In this document: one piece after another, positions 35,702 through 44,567 of the stretch
How positions within the stretch are numbered: position 1 is the first letter of the stretch
Layout: each line of letters opens with the position of its first letter
NCBI GenBank assembly: GCA_013911975.1
Contig: JACESF010000021.1
Location: 1-57,702, forward strand
Direction: 5' to 3'
Origin: Hyphomicrobiales bacterium
GTDB taxonomy: Bacteria > Pseudomonadota > Alphaproteobacteria > Rhizobiales > Xanthobacteraceae
DNA length: 57,702 nt
Program-made: the position numbers and the translations under genes
The notes under the pieces: model-generated
Told to the model about the DNA's origin: nothing
The model's input: only the letters and a program-made list of their open reading frames with translations
Database searches by the model: none

Positions 35702-36808
35702 ATGCGTCGCCTCGCCCTTGCGGCAGCGGCCGGACTGATCGCGTTGAGCGCTCTGCCGGCGGCCGCCCAGCAAAAGGTGGTGAACGTCTTCAACTGGTCG
35801 GATTACATCGACGAATCCGTCCTGGAAGACTTCACCAAGGAAACCGGGATCAAGGTTCGGTACGACGTCTTCGACAGCAACGAGGTGCTGGAAACCAAGC
35901 TCCTGGCGGGCAAGACCGGCTATGACGTGGTGGTTCCCACCGGCTCGTTCCTCCAGCGCCAGATCAAGGCGGGCGTGTTCCAGAAGCTGGACAAGTCGAA
36001 GCTGCCGAACCTGCAATATATGTGGCCGGAGATCACCCAGCGTCTCGGCGTGTATGATCCCGGCAACGAGTTTGCCGTGAACTACATGTGGGGCACCACG
36101 GGCATCGGCTACAATGTGGACATGGTGAAGCAGCGCCTCGGCGACATTCCCATGAACACCTGGGACATCATCTTCAAGCCGGAGAACCTCTCCAAGCTGA
36201 AGGATTGCGGCGTCTATATCCTGGACGCGCCCGAAGAGGTGCTTCCCGCCGCCCTGCGCTATCTCGGCTTCGATCCCGATTCCAAGAACCCGGACGAGAT
36301 CGCCAAGGCCGGCGAGATGCTCATGAAGGTGCGGCCGTTCGTCCGCAAGTTCGATTCCGGCGGCATCATCAACGCCATGGCGCGCGGCGACATCTGCATC
36401 GCGGTGGCGTGGTCAGGCGACATGTTCCAGGCCAAGTCCCGCGCCGAGGAAGCCGCCAAGAAGACCAAGAAGAAGCCCATCAACATCGCCTACGTCATTC
36501 CGAAGGAAGGCGCGCTGATGTGGTTCGACAACTTCGCCATCCCGAAGGACGCGAAGAACGTGCCTGAGGCCCTGGCGTTCATTAATTACATGAACAAGCC
36601 GGAAGTCGCCGCGAAGAACTCCAACTACATCTCCTACGCGAACGGCAATCTCGCGTCGCAGAAGTTCATCGACAAGGCGATCATGGACAACCCGTCCATC
36701 TATCCCGACAAGGAGACCTTCTCGCGCCTGTTCACCGTGACGACCTATCCGCAGGACATCCAGCGGGTGGTGACGCGCACCTGGCAGAGCTTCAAGCGCG
36801 GCAAGTGA
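35702..36808 (+). CDS. potF: Polyamine ABC transporter substrate-binding protein (PotF)
   Basis: A 368-residue periplasmic binding protein for putrescine or spermidine. It has a signal peptide (MRRLALAAAAGLIALSAL, cut after AAA-Q near residue 21). Hallmarks: VNVFNWSDYIDESVLEDF, KTGYDVVVPTGSFLQRQ, and the ligand region NYMWGTTGIGYN. AGGAG precedes the ATG. The permease and ATPase genes (potG/H/I) are not adjacent, since a terminator follows at once, so it is an orphan binding protein or partners with a transporter elsewhere. Confidence 0.93.
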   Translation: MRRLALAAAAGLIALSALPAAAQQKVVNVFNWSDYIDESVLEDFTKETGIKVRYDVFDSNEVLETKLLAGKTGYDVVVPTGSFLQRQIKAGVFQKLDKSKLPNLQYMWPEITQRLGVYDPGNEFAVNYMWGTTGIGYNVDMVKQRLGDIPMNTWDIIFKPENLSKLKDCGVYILDAPEEVLPAALRYLGFDPDSKNPDEIAKAGEMLMKVRPFVRKFDSGGIINAMARGDICIAVAWSGDMFQAKSRAEEAAKKTKKKPINIAYVIPKEGALMWFDNFAIPKDAKNVPEALAFINYMNKPEVAAKNSNYISYANGNLASQKFIDKAIMDNPSIYPDKETFSRLFTVTTYPQDIQRVVTRTWQSFKRGK

Positions 36809-36840
36809 GGCGGGGCGTCCCCGCGCTCCTCCGAGACCGA

Positions 36841-36868
36841 CGGCCGGGCCTTTCGCCCGGCCGTTTTT
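36841..36868 (+). terminator. Rho-independent terminator of potF
   Basis: CGGCCGGGC (36841-36849) pairs with GCCCGGCCG (36855-36863) around CTTTC, followed by TTTTT. It lies 32 bases after the potF stop. Confidence 0.9.
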
Positions 36869-36883
36869 CGTTCCGGCTGGCGG

Positions 36884-37417
36884 TCAGACCGCCGTGATCT
36901 CCACCTTGGCGTCCGCGAGGCGGCGATAGAGGCGGCGGTCGCGCACCAGGGGCCACCAGTCGTAGAGGAAGATCTCGATGGGCCGCCAATTGGCCACCCA
37001 GCCGAGGATGATCAGGCTCTCCCCCACGAAATGTGCGAAGGGCCGGTCCCCGAGGCGCCCCGAGATCAGCTCCGAGAGCAGGATGCAGGCGGCGAGCACG
37101 GCGAGGCCGATGACAAGCGCGATGCGCCCCACCCGAAACAGCTCCTTCAGTTCCCGGCTCTTCTCCTCGGCCCGGGCCCGGAAGAAGTGGTGCAGCGTGG
37201 TGGGGAAAGCCTGCGCCGCCGCGCTCTCCGCTTCCAGATGGGGAAGGTGCAGCCGGATGGAGAGCGGCGCCCCCTTGGGCAGGTCGCTGGCCCATTCGAA
37301 GATGAACGCCTCGGCCTGGGGATCGATGTCGCGATCCTGGAAGGGGTAGGGGTCCAGCATGTTGAGAAGCTGGGAAATCCGCTCCACGCGGATCTCGATC
37401 TGCGCCGCCGCGTCCAT
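36884..37417 (-). CDS. Hypothetical protein with two membrane segments
   Basis: A 177-residue protein of unknown function. Residues 1-95 look cytoplasmic and soluble (IEIRVERISQLLNMLDPYPF, RLHLP). Two hydrophobic segments follow (about 97-118 and 128-147), with FVGESLIILGWVANWRPIEIFLYDWWPL between and after them. The C-terminus is basic. Codon use is normal. It faces the potF terminator and stands alone. I recall similar uncharacterised proteins in other bacteria but cannot name a family. Confidence 0.7.
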   Translation of the reverse strand: MDAAAQIEIRVERISQLLNMLDPYPFQDRDIDPQAEAFIFEWASDLPKGAPLSIRLHLPHLEAESAAAQAFPTTLHHFFRARAEEKSRELKELFRVGRIALVIGLAVLAACILLSELISGRLGDRPFAHFVGESLIILGWVANWRPIEIFLYDWWPLVRDRRLYRRLADAKVEITAV

Positions 37418-37570
37418 CGCGTCTCCCGTCGCCGCGCGTGCGGCGTGCGACCGCCTTGGGACGGTCGTCGATGTTGAGATTCAGGGCCTGACCCCGTCAG
37501 GTCGCATCACCCGACCGGGGAACCCATCATCAAGTCCTTGATAGAGAATGATTCGGGCGGCGGGACCAAT

Positions 37571-38035
37571 TCACAATTGGCCGGCGCGCGCCCCGACCCG
37601 CTTGAACGGGGCCATGCCCTGGCGCGCCAGCAGGTCGGCGCGCTCGTTCAGCTCGTTGCCCGCATGGCCCTTCACCCAATGCCAGCGGATCTCGTGGCGC
37701 ACGATGGCGGCGTCGAGCCGCTCCCAGAGATCCTGATTCTTCACGGGCTTCCTGTCGGCGGTGCGCCAGCCGTTGCGCTTCCAGCCGTGCATCCACTTCA
37801 TGATGCCGTTGCGCAGATATTCGCTGTCCGTGTGCAGGTCCACCGAGCAGGGGCGCTTCAGGGCCTCCAGGGCGCTGATGGCGGCCAGAAGCTCCATGCG
37901 GTTGTTGGTGGTCTGGGCTTCGCCGCCCTGCAATTCCTTCTCGTGCTCGCCCGTCCGCAGGATGGCCCCCCAGCCGCCGGGGCCGGGATTGCCCGAGCAG
38001 GCCCCGTCCGTCCAGATCTCCACTGGCGCGCTCAT
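37571..38035 (-). CDS. rnhA: Ribonuclease HI
   Basis: A 154-residue RNase HI that degrades RNA in RNA-DNA hybrids. The metal-binding acids are in [25 protein letters not shown] and [10 protein letters not shown], with the final Asp in NERADLLA. The basic protrusion ([15 protein letters not shown]) is present. It overlaps the end of thrB by four bases, so it is the last gene of the ispH-thrB-rnhA operon, an order common in Hyphomicrobiales. Confidence 0.96.
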   Translation of the reverse strand: MSAPVEIWTDGACSGNPGPGGWGAILRTGEHEKELQGGEAQTTNNRMELLAAISALEALKRPCSVDLHTDSEYLRNGIMKWMHGWKRNGWRTADRKPVKNQDLWERLDAAIVRHEIRWHWVKGHAGNELNERADLLARQGMAPFKRVGARAGQL

Positions 38036-39000
38036 GCGGACAGGCCGTAGTCGCTGGCGCTCTTCACGCTGCGGTGGAAACGGAGCTTCCTGAGATATTC
38101 CAGCGGGTCCTTGGGTTTCACGAGCGCCCCTTCCGGCACGTTCAGCCAGTCCACGAGGCGGGTGAGGAGGAAGCGCAGCGCCGCCCCGCGCGCAAGGCGC
38201 GGCAGGGCCTCGGCCTCGGCGGGGGAGAGCGGGCGCGCCTCGGCATAGCCCGCCAGCAGCGCCCGGCCCTTGGTGGCGTTGAACGACCCGTCCAGCTCGA
38301 AGCACCAGGCGTTCAGGCACACGGCCACGTCATAGGCCAGCAGGTCGTTGCAGGCGAAATAGAAGTCGATGATCCCGGAGAGCCGGTCTTCCAGGAAGAA
38401 GGCGTTGTCCGGGAACAGGTCGGCATGGATGACGCCCGACGGCAGGTGCGTGGGCCATTCGGCCTCCAGGTCCGCCAGTTCGGCCGCGATGGTGGCGCAC
38501 AGGTTCGGCGTCACGCTGTCGGCGCCCGGCCCGGCCGCCTCGAACAGGGGGCGCCAGCCGGCGACGGAGAGAGCGTTGGGGCGGGCGAAGGCGGTGAAGT
38601 CCGCGCCCGCCAGATGCAGCTTCGCCAGCGCGGTCCCCAACTGCCCGCAATGGGACACGGTGGGCCGGCGCACGGAGACGCCCTTCAGGAAGGTGACGAT
38701 GGCGGCGGGCCGCCCGGCCAGCTCGCCCAGCGCTTCCCCGTCCCGCGCCGCCACCGGCTGCGGGCAGGAAATGCCCTTCTGCGCCAGATGGCGCATGAGG
38801 CCGACGAAGAAGGGCAGGTCGCGCGGCGCCACGCGCTTCTCGTAGAGCGTGAGGATGTAGGTGCCGGACGAGGTCTGGATGAGGAAGTTGGAGTTCTCCA
38901 CGCCCTCGGCGATGCCGTGATAGGACACCAGCGTGCCGATATCGTAGCGGGCGAGGAAGTCCTCGAGCTGAGCGGACGTCACGTCCGTATAGACGGCCAC
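38032..39000 (-). CDS. thrB: Homoserine kinase (APH-fold ThrB)
   Basis: A 322-residue homoserine kinase of the aminoglycoside-phosphotransferase fold, the ThrB type of alphaproteobacteria (not the GHMP type of E. coli). Signs: [17 protein letters not shown] near the start, the catalytic [13 protein letters not shown] loop and the metal motif GIIDFYFA. It starts with GTG; GGAG lies six bases upstream and overlaps the end of ispH. Its stop overlaps rnhA. The pathway role is threonine synthesis. Confidence 0.95.
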   Translation of the reverse strand: MAVYTDVTSAQLEDFLARYDIGTLVSYHGIAEGVENSNFLIQTSSGTYILTLYEKRVAPRDLPFFVGLMRHLAQKGISCPQPVAARDGEALGELAGRPAAIVTFLKGVSVRRPTVSHCGQLGTALAKLHLAGADFTAFARPNALSVAGWRPLFEAAGPGADSVTPNLCATIAAELADLEAEWPTHLPSGVIHADLFPDNAFFLEDRLSGIIDFYFACNDLLAYDVAVCLNAWCFELDGSFNATKGRALLAGYAEARPLSPAEAEALPRLARGAALRFLLTRLVDWLNVPEGALVKPKDPLEYLRKLRFHRSVKSASDYGLSA

Positions 39001-39003
39001 GCT

Positions 39004-39981
39004 CTACTCCGCAGCGTCGGGGCGCAGCGCCCGGGGGAGGGGGAAGAACACGTCCTCCTCGGCGGCGGTCACGCTCTGGACGTCCAGCTCGAAGCGCTCG
39101 GCGAACGCATCCAGCAATTCCTCCACCAGCACTTCCGGCGCGGAGGCACCCGCCGTCACGCCCAGGGAGGTGATGGCGCCGAAGCGGTCCCAGTCGATGT
39201 CGCTCGCCCGCTGCACCAGGACCGAGAGGCCGCAGCCCGCCCGCTCGGCGGCTTCCCGCAGGCGCTGGGAATTGGAGGAATTGGGCGCGCCCACCACCAC
39301 CATGGCATCCACCTGGGGCGCCACTTTCTTCACCGCGTCCTGGCGGTTGGTGGTGGCGTAGCAGATGTCCTCCTTGTGCGGCGCCGCCATGTTGGGGAAG
39401 CGCGCGCGCAGGATGTTCACCATCTCGGCCGTGTCATCCAGCGAGAGGGTGGTCTGCGTCACATAGGCGAGGTTGTCGGGATCGCGTGGCACGATGGTCC
39501 GCGCATCCTCGGCGGTCTCGATCAGGGTCACGGCGCCGTCGGGCAATTGCCCCATGGTGCCGATGACTTCCGGGTGCCGCGCATGGCCGATGAGCAGGAT
39601 CTCGCGGCCCTTGCGGTGATGCACCTGCGCCTCGCGGTGCACCTTCGTGACCAGGGGGCAAGTGGCGTCGATGGCGAACATGTTGCGCACCGCAGCCGCC
39701 TCCGGCACCGATTTCGGCACGCCGTGGGCGGAGAAGATGACCGGCGCCGGGCCTTCCGGCACCTCGTCCAGCTCCTCCACGAAGATGGCGCCCTTCCGCT
39801 TCAGGCCCTCCACAACGTATTTGTTGTGGACGATCTCGTGGCGCACATAGACCGGCGGGCCATAGAGGGCGAGCGCCTGCTCCACCGCGTCGATGGCGCG
39901 GACGACGCCCGCGCAGAAGCCGCGGGGGGCGCACAGCAGCACCCGCAGGCGGGGCTTGGAAGGGGAAGCGGCAGCTTGCAT
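39004..39981 (-). CDS. ispH: 4-hydroxy-3-methylbut-2-enyl diphosphate reductase IspH
   Basis: A 325-residue iron-sulfur enzyme, the last step of the MEP isoprenoid pathway. The cluster cysteines are Cys23 (GFCAGV), Cys108 (DATCPLV) and Cys207 (EDICYAT). Other marks: SAHGVPKSV and [11 protein letters not shown]. First gene of the operon with thrB and rnhA; three bases separate it from thrB. It is divergent from the DUF1013 gene across 277 bases in which I see no gene. Confidence 0.96.
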   Translation of the reverse strand: MQAAASPSKPRLRVLLCAPRGFCAGVVRAIDAVEQALALYGPPVYVRHEIVHNKYVVEGLKRKGAIFVEELDEVPEGPAPVIFSAHGVPKSVPEAAAVRNMFAIDATCPLVTKVHREAQVHHRKGREILLIGHARHPEVIGTMGQLPDGAVTLIETAEDARTIVPRDPDNLAYVTQTTLSLDDTAEMVNILRARFPNMAAPHKEDICYATTNRQDAVKKVAPQVDAMVVVGAPNSSNSQRLREAAERAGCGLSVLVQRASDIDWDRFGAITSLGVTAGASAPEVLVEELLDAFAERFELDVQSVTAAEEDVFFPLPRALRPDAAE

Positions 39982-40258
39982 CGCGCCATGAATGGCGGGG
40001 CGCGGCGAGACGTGTCAAGGGCGGTTGTGCGCGACGGGGCCAATGCCCATTTGCATCCCATCGCCGGGATGCTTATTGTTGCACCATCCCGGACATTGCG
40101 AGATCCGCGGTTCGCCCGGCAGTCGGGCGAGCGACGGACCCCTCGTGCCAGCCGCTGAGCCGACCTCCCGGATGCCGCCGCCGTCGCGGGCGGCGCCCGG
40201 GTCGCCGAAACCGCGGTGAAGACCAACAACGCCGAAAGGCTGCTCCAAGAGGCCGCTC

Positions 40259-40954
40259 ATGTCGAACACCCCTCTCATGCCGAAGGCGACCGCCGTGTGG
40301 CTGGTCGAGAACACGGCCCTCACGTTCGAGCAGATCGGAGACTTCTGCAAACTGCACGCCCTGGAAGTGAAGGGCATCGCCGACGGCGAGGTGGCGCAGG
40401 GCATCAAGGGTCTCGATCCCATCTCCACCGGACAGCTCTCACGCGATGAGATCACCCTGGCGGAGAAGGACCAGAACCGCCGCCTGAAGCTGCTGGAATC
40501 AAAGGTCCGCCTGCCGGAGAAGAAGACCCGGAAGGGCCCGCGCTATACCCCCGTCTCGCGCCGCCACGACCGGCCGAACGCCATCCTCTGGCTCACCCGG
40601 AACCATCCCGAGCTGAAGGACGCGCAGATCATCCGCCTCGTGGGCACCACCAAGTCCACCATCCAGTCCATCCGCGAGCGGACCCACTGGAACTCGGCGC
40701 AGCTCCAGCCCATGGACCCGGTCACGCTGGGCCTGTGCAGCCAGATCGATCTCGACATCGAGGTGCAGCGCGCCGCGAAGGACCGTCCCGCCTCGGCGGT
40801 GGAGGAGCGCGGCGCGACCCTGCTGCCGGCGGACGTCACCACCCGCCGCCAGGAGGATGCGCCCCCGCGCCGCGAATCCCTGGATCTCGAGACCGTGTTC
40901 GCCAAGCTGGGCGGCGCCCGCAAGGGCGAGGCCGAGGCCGACGACGAGGATTGA
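40259..40954 (+). CDS. trcR: DUF1013 / TrcR-like cell-cycle regulator
   Basis: A 231-residue cytoplasmic protein of the DUF1013 family, conserved across alphaproteobacteria. The family has been given the name TrcR for a cell-cycle transcription regulator in Caulobacter (from memory, moderately sure). It starts MSNTPLMPKATAVWLVENTALTFEQI with a helix-turn-helix-like stretch, then EKDQNRRLKLLESKV, and a second helical region (DAQIIRLVGTTKSTIQSIRERTHW) that also looks DNA-binding. The C-terminus is acidic. AAGAGG precedes its ATG. A strong terminator follows. Confidence 0.88.
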   Translation: MSNTPLMPKATAVWLVENTALTFEQIGDFCKLHALEVKGIADGEVAQGIKGLDPISTGQLSRDEITLAEKDQNRRLKLLESKVRLPEKKTRKGPRYTPVSRRHDRPNAILWLTRNHPELKDAQIIRLVGTTKSTIQSIRERTHWNSAQLQPMDPVTLGLCSQIDLDIEVQRAAKDRPASAVEERGATLLPADVTTRRQEDAPPRRESLDLETVFAKLGGARKGEAEADDED

Positions 40955-40994
40955 GCCGGGCCGCCGCATCCGCGGCGTGACCGTCTTGAACGAG

Positions 40995-41026
40995 AAAGGC
41001 CCCCCGCGTCGCCGCGGGGGGCCTTT
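40995..41026. terminator. Bidirectional terminator between the DUF1013 and usp genes
   Basis: A perfect 14-base stem (40995-41008 with 41013-41026) around a four-base loop, with AAA on the left arm and TTT on the right arm. It separates two convergent genes and can serve both. Confidence 0.9.
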
Positions 41027-41050
41027 TCATTTGGGGGAATGCTGGTCCGC

Positions 41051-41881
41051 TCAGTGCGCCATGAGGACGGGCACGGTCATGGCGGAGAGGATCTCCCGCG
41101 TCACGCCGCCCATCACCAGCTCGCGCAGGCGCGAATGGCCGTAGCCGCCCATGATCACGAGGTCGGCGCCCTGGTCGGACACCTCGTTGAGGATGGTCTG
41201 GGCGATGCTCGGCTCGCCATTGCCCACATGCAAAGTGCGGGTGGTGGCGTTCAGGCCGTGGCGGGCGAGGTGCCGCAGCACTTCCTCACAGCCTTCCGGC
41301 TCGTCGCCCACCTTGGCCACCCGCAGCACTTCCACGATCGAGGCGCGGTGCAGCAGCGGCAGGCCCTCGGCCAGGGCGCGGGCGGCGGCGCGGCTGCCGT
41401 CCCAGGCCACCACGGCGCGGCCGCCGCCATAGCCGTCCCGCTGCACATAGGGCACCACCAGGACCGCGCGGCCCGATTCGAGCAGCACGGTTTCCGCGAT
41501 CACTTCCTCCGGTCCCGGGCGGTCCGGGTCGGGCTGGGCCACCACGGTCAGGTCGTAGGCGCGCGACATTTCCGCGAGGCTGTTGGCGGCAAGGCCGAGC
41601 GAGCCGTTCAGGGAGCGGACGTCAAAGGTCACGCCCGCGGCCGTGGCGCGCGCCGCGAAGGCCTCGCCCGCCGCCACCGCCGCGGCGGTGTTCTCCTGCA
41701 TCTGGGTTTCCAGGAAGTCCGTGGGCAGCGCGCCCATATAGAAGGGCGGCACGTCGATCTCGTAGGTGACCGCGAGGCCGGTCAGATGGGCGGAGAACTT
41801 GGCCGCCAGGCTGGTCGCGAATGCGGTGGCCCGATCATTGTCGGTGCCCTGGCTGAGATTGACGAGAATATCGCGGATCAT
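41051..41881 (-). CDS. Universal stress protein, tandem UspA domains
   Basis: A 276-residue protein with two UspA modules (1-135 and about 150-276). The second holds the ATP-binding signature MGGYGHSRLRE with MGGVTREIL; the first is degenerate (VVAQPDPDRPGPEEV), so only the C-terminal module should bind nucleotide. Such proteins help survival under stress. The start ATG 41881 is preceded by an orphan hairpin terminator about 100 bases upstream (41984-42022). Confidence 0.92.
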   Translation of the reverse strand: MIRDILVNLSQGTDNDRATAFATSLAAKFSAHLTGLAVTYEIDVPPFYMGALPTDFLETQMQENTAAAVAAGEAFAARATAAGVTFDVRSLNGSLGLAANSLAEMSRAYDLTVVAQPDPDRPGPEEVIAETVLLESGRAVLVVPYVQRDGYGGGRAVVAWDGSRAAARALAEGLPLLHRASIVEVLRVAKVGDEPEGCEEVLRHLARHGLNATTRTLHVGNGEPSIAQTILNEVSDQGADLVIMGGYGHSRLRELVMGGVTREILSAMTVPVLMAH

Positions 41882-42185
41882 GACGAACGGCCCTCCCGGC
41901 GACCCAAAACGGCGTCACCTTAAACTAATGAGGGCGGTATGCCGCAATGTTGATCCGCCGCAAAGCCGCCGCGAGCGGGCGCTAAAAGAAAACGCGGCCG
42001 CCCGGGGGAGAGGCGGCCGCGTCGCATGGATCCGATCAAGGGGGGAAGTCGATCGTTCCATGCACACAACGACCGCCCCGCATCCGGGTTCCAGAAAAAA
42101 TGAAAAAAATTCTGCGCCTCTCGTCTCCCGCTCCGAACGAGGCTAAAGGGGGCGTCGGCTCTAAATTCAGCCTGGGTGCGCGGCG
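41882..42185. other. Gap between usp and GT2 genes
   Basis: 304 bases without a convincing gene; an open frame at 41920-42192 on the minus strand has no family-like character and runs through the hairpin. The GT2 promoter should lie near 42090-42180, where the sequence is AT-rich (CCAGAAAAAATGAAAAAAATTC). The main structural element is the terminator at 41984-42022. Confidence 0.45.
41984..42022 (-). terminator. Orphan rho-independent terminator upstream of usp
   Basis: ACGCGGCCGCC (41992-42002) pairs with GGCGGCCGCGT (42012-42022) around a nine-base loop. On the minus strand it is followed by TTTTCTTTT (41991 down to 41984 region). It cannot end any gene I can see, since the next minus-strand gene starts about 100 bases further on. 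It is either an attenuator in the usp leader or the 3' end of a small RNA. Confidence 0.6.
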
Positions 42186-43172
42186 GTGACACCGGACCTC
42201 AGCATTGTCGTCCCGCTCTATAACGAGGCGGGCGGAATCGATGCCTTCCACCAGCGGCTCTCGGCCTGCGCCATGCGCACCGCCGCCGCGCGGGGCATGC
42301 GTCTTGAAATCGTCTATGTGGACGACGGCAGCCGCGACGGCACCGCTCTGCGGGCCGCCGAGTTGGCGCCCCACGGCGTGGATGTCCAGGTGGTGGCCCT
42401 GTCGCGCAATTTCGGCAAGGAGGCGGCCCTCATGGCCGGCCTCGACCATGCGCGCGGCGACGCCCTGCTGTTCATGGACGGCGACGGCCAGCACCCGCCG
42501 GAAATGATCGACACCTTCGTCGGCCTCTGGAAAGACCAGGGCGTGGACGTGGCCTATGCGGTGAAGGCCGACCGCTCCGAGGAGCCGGTGACCCGGCGCC
42601 TGTTCGTGAAGGGCTTCTACCGCCTCCTGAATTTCGGCGCGCCCAACCCCATTCCCGAGGATGCGGCGGACTTCCGCCTGCTCTCGCCGCGCGCGGCGGC
42701 GGCGCTGCGGCGGCTGCCGGAGCGCAACCGCTTCTTCAAGGGCCTGTCCATCTGGGTGGGCTTCCGCCAGATGGCGGTGCCCTACAAGCCCGAGGCGCGC
42801 GTGCACGGCACCAGCAGTTGGAGCTTCTGGCGGCTCCTGGGCCTGTCCATGGAGGGCCTGACCTCCTTCTCGCCCGCGCCGCTGCGGCTTGCCGCCCTGG
42901 TGGGCGCGCTCATCGCCGGCGGGGCGCTGTTCTACGGCTTCTGGATCACCATGGAGCGCTTCGTTTGGGGCATCCCGCTGCCGGGCTATCCGTCCGTGGT
43001 GGTGGGCGTGATGGTGATCGGCGGCATCCAGCTCCTGGTGATGGGCGTGATGGGCGAATACCTCGCCCGCGTCCTCTCCGAGATCAAGGCACGGCCGGTC
43101 TATCTGGTGGCGAGCCACGTGCTGCACCCGGCGTCCGGCGCCGAGGCCGGGCGCGGCGGGCCGCCGGCCTGA
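42186..43172 (+). CDS. GT2 polyprenyl-phosphate glycosyltransferase (GtrB/ArnC-like)
   Basis: A 328-residue enzyme that moves a sugar from a nucleotide sugar to undecaprenyl (polyprenyl) phosphate on the cytoplasmic face. The GT2 domain carries IVVPLYNEAGG, VDDGSRDGT and the DxD metal site MDGDGQHP (Asp98, Asp100). Two membrane helices follow near 233-255 and 268-292, as in DPM1, GtrB and ArnC. The start is GTG with no clear ribosome site. Its stop overlaps the next gene's start (TGATG), so the enzymes act together. Confidence 0.88.
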   Translation: MTPDLSIVVPLYNEAGGIDAFHQRLSACAMRTAAARGMRLEIVYVDDGSRDGTALRAAELAPHGVDVQVVALSRNFGKEAALMAGLDHARGDALLFMDGDGQHPPEMIDTFVGLWKDQGVDVAYAVKADRSEEPVTRRLFVKGFYRLLNFGAPNPIPEDAADFRLLSPRAAAALRRLPERNRFFKGLSIWVGFRQMAVPYKPEARVHGTSSWSFWRLLGLSMEGLTSFSPAPLRLAALVGALIAGGALFYGFWITMERFVWGIPLPGYPSVVVGVMVIGGIQLLVMGVMGEYLARVLSEIKARPVYLVASHVLHPASGAEAGRGGPPA

Positions 43173-43984
43173 TGCGTCGGATCATCGTCTGCGCGGACGA
43201 TTACGGCCTCGCGCCGGGCGTGAGCGAGGCGATCCGCGCGCTCGTCGCCGCGCGGCGCATCAATGCCACCTCGGTCATGACGCTGTTTCCCGGCCTGCCG
43301 GAGGAGGCGGGCCGGCTGCGCATCGCCGCCCAAGGCTCCGGCGCCAGCATCGGCTTGCACGTCACCCTGTCCGGCCGCTTCGCCCCGCTGCGCGTCGCGC
43401 CGCTCGGTGGGGATCGCCTCTCTTCCATGGGCCGCCTGCTGGCCGGGAGCTTTGCCGGTCAGGTCTCCCGCGACCGGGTCCGCACGGAAGTGGAGGCCCA
43501 GTTCGACGCCTTCGAGACCGCGTTCGGCATGCCGCCCGCCCACGTGGACGGCCACCAGCACGCCCATCTCCTGCCCGTGGTGCGCGAGGTGGTGCTGGAC
43601 ACCACGGCCCGGCGCGCCCCCAGCGCGCTGGTGCGTGACTGCACCCAGGCGCCCCGCGCGCGGATCGGCTTTGACGCGAAGGGGCGGTTCATCTCCCTGC
43701 TGGCGCGCGGATTGGCGGCGGCCGCGCGGGCGCGCGGGCTGCGGGTGAATACGGGCTTTTCCGGCGCCTACGGCCTCCGGCAGGGGGGCGACTTCGCCGC
43801 CCTGTTCGCCCTGTTCGCCGGCGGCCTCGACGAGGGCGGGATGATGATGGTCCATCCCGGCCATGTGGATGAAATCCTGCAATCCCGTGATCCGGTGCAC
43901 GCCCCCCGGGAGGCGGAGTACCGCCTTCTGGCGGGGCCGACCTATGGCGACCTGCTGGCGAAAGCAGGCGTCACGCTGGCCTGA
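43172..43984 (+). CDS. YdjC/ChbG-family carbohydrate deacetylase (HpnK/NaxD-like)
   Basis: A 270-residue metal-dependent amidase of the YdjC superfamily. The catalytic and metal-binding pieces are CADDYG (Asp9, Asp10), GLHVTLS (His63) and HVDGHQHAH (124-132). Members deacetylate N-acetylated sugars: chitooligosaccharides (ChbG), hopanoid intermediates (HpnK) or undecaprenyl-phosphate-GalNAc (NaxD of Francisella). Translational coupling to the GT2 gene points to the NaxD-type reaction, a deacetylation of a lipid-linked amino sugar. No hopanoid gene is nearby. Confidence 0.85.
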   Translation: MRRIIVCADDYGLAPGVSEAIRALVAARRINATSVMTLFPGLPEEAGRLRIAAQGSGASIGLHVTLSGRFAPLRVAPLGGDRLSSMGRLLAGSFAGQVSRDRVRTEVEAQFDAFETAFGMPPAHVDGHQHAHLLPVVREVVLDTTARRAPSALVRDCTQAPRARIGFDAKGRFISLLARGLAAAARARGLRVNTGFSGAYGLRQGGDFAALFALFAGGLDEGGMMMVHPGHVDEILQSRDPVHAPREAEYRLLAGPTYGDLLAKAGVTLA

Positions 43985-44081
43985 TCCTGGGATTTAGGTG
44001 CGCGGCCTCACTTCCGTGTTGCCATGCAGCATGGCGGGCCTTTCAATGGGAGGCTGATGGTTTCCAGGGCTAAGTTCCGCG

Positions 44082-44549
44082 ATGAGCCGCCGGTCTGTTT
44101 TCTTGTGGGTGTGGCGCGGCCTCGGGGCGGCGCTGGCGGTGGGAGCCCTGGAGGGGGCGGCGGCCCTGGGCGAGACGCCGGTCTCCCTCATCCCCTTCGT
44201 CACCTCCATCGCGGTGGTGATGGGCATGCCGGAGGCGGACCCCGCCCAGCCGCGCGCCCTGATCGGCGGGCACCTGGTCTCCAGCCTCGTCGGCGTCGCC
44301 ATGCTGGCGCTGTTCGGATCCTCGCCCTGGTGCGCGGCGCTTTCGGTGGGCGTCGCCCTCATCGCCATGCGGGGGACCGGCACCATGCATCCGCCGGCGG
44401 GCATCGACCCGCTCCTGATCATCGCCGAGCGCCTGTCGCCGGTCTTCATCCTGGCGCCTGTCGCCATCGGGGCGCTGGCGCTCTGCCTGTTCGCCTGGCT
44501 GTGGCACCGGATGCAATCCGACGCGCCCTGGCCGCGCCGCTGGATCTGA
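44082..44549 (+). CDS. HPP-family membrane protein
   Basis: A 155-residue protein with four hydrophobic segments. The family signature MHPPAGIDPLLI is present near residue 105, along with PRALIGGHLVSSLVG. HPP proteins include nitrite transporters of cyanobacteria and plants; a role here is not established. Full length for the bacterial form. It ends 18 bases before the convergent ClC gene. Confidence 0.88.
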   Translation: MSRRSVFLWVWRGLGAALAVGALEGAAALGETPVSLIPFVTSIAVVMGMPEADPAQPRALIGGHLVSSLVGVAMLALFGSSPWCAALSVGVALIAMRGTGTMHPPAGIDPLLIIAERLSPVFILAPVAIGALALCLFAWLWHRMQSDAPWPRRWI

Positions 44550-44567
44550 TCCGCCGGCCGGGCGCGG

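Noticed and set aside
41920..42192. 90-codon minus-strand frame upstream of usp
   Set aside because: Passes straight through the terminator hairpin, has no ribosome site of note and no family-like sequence.
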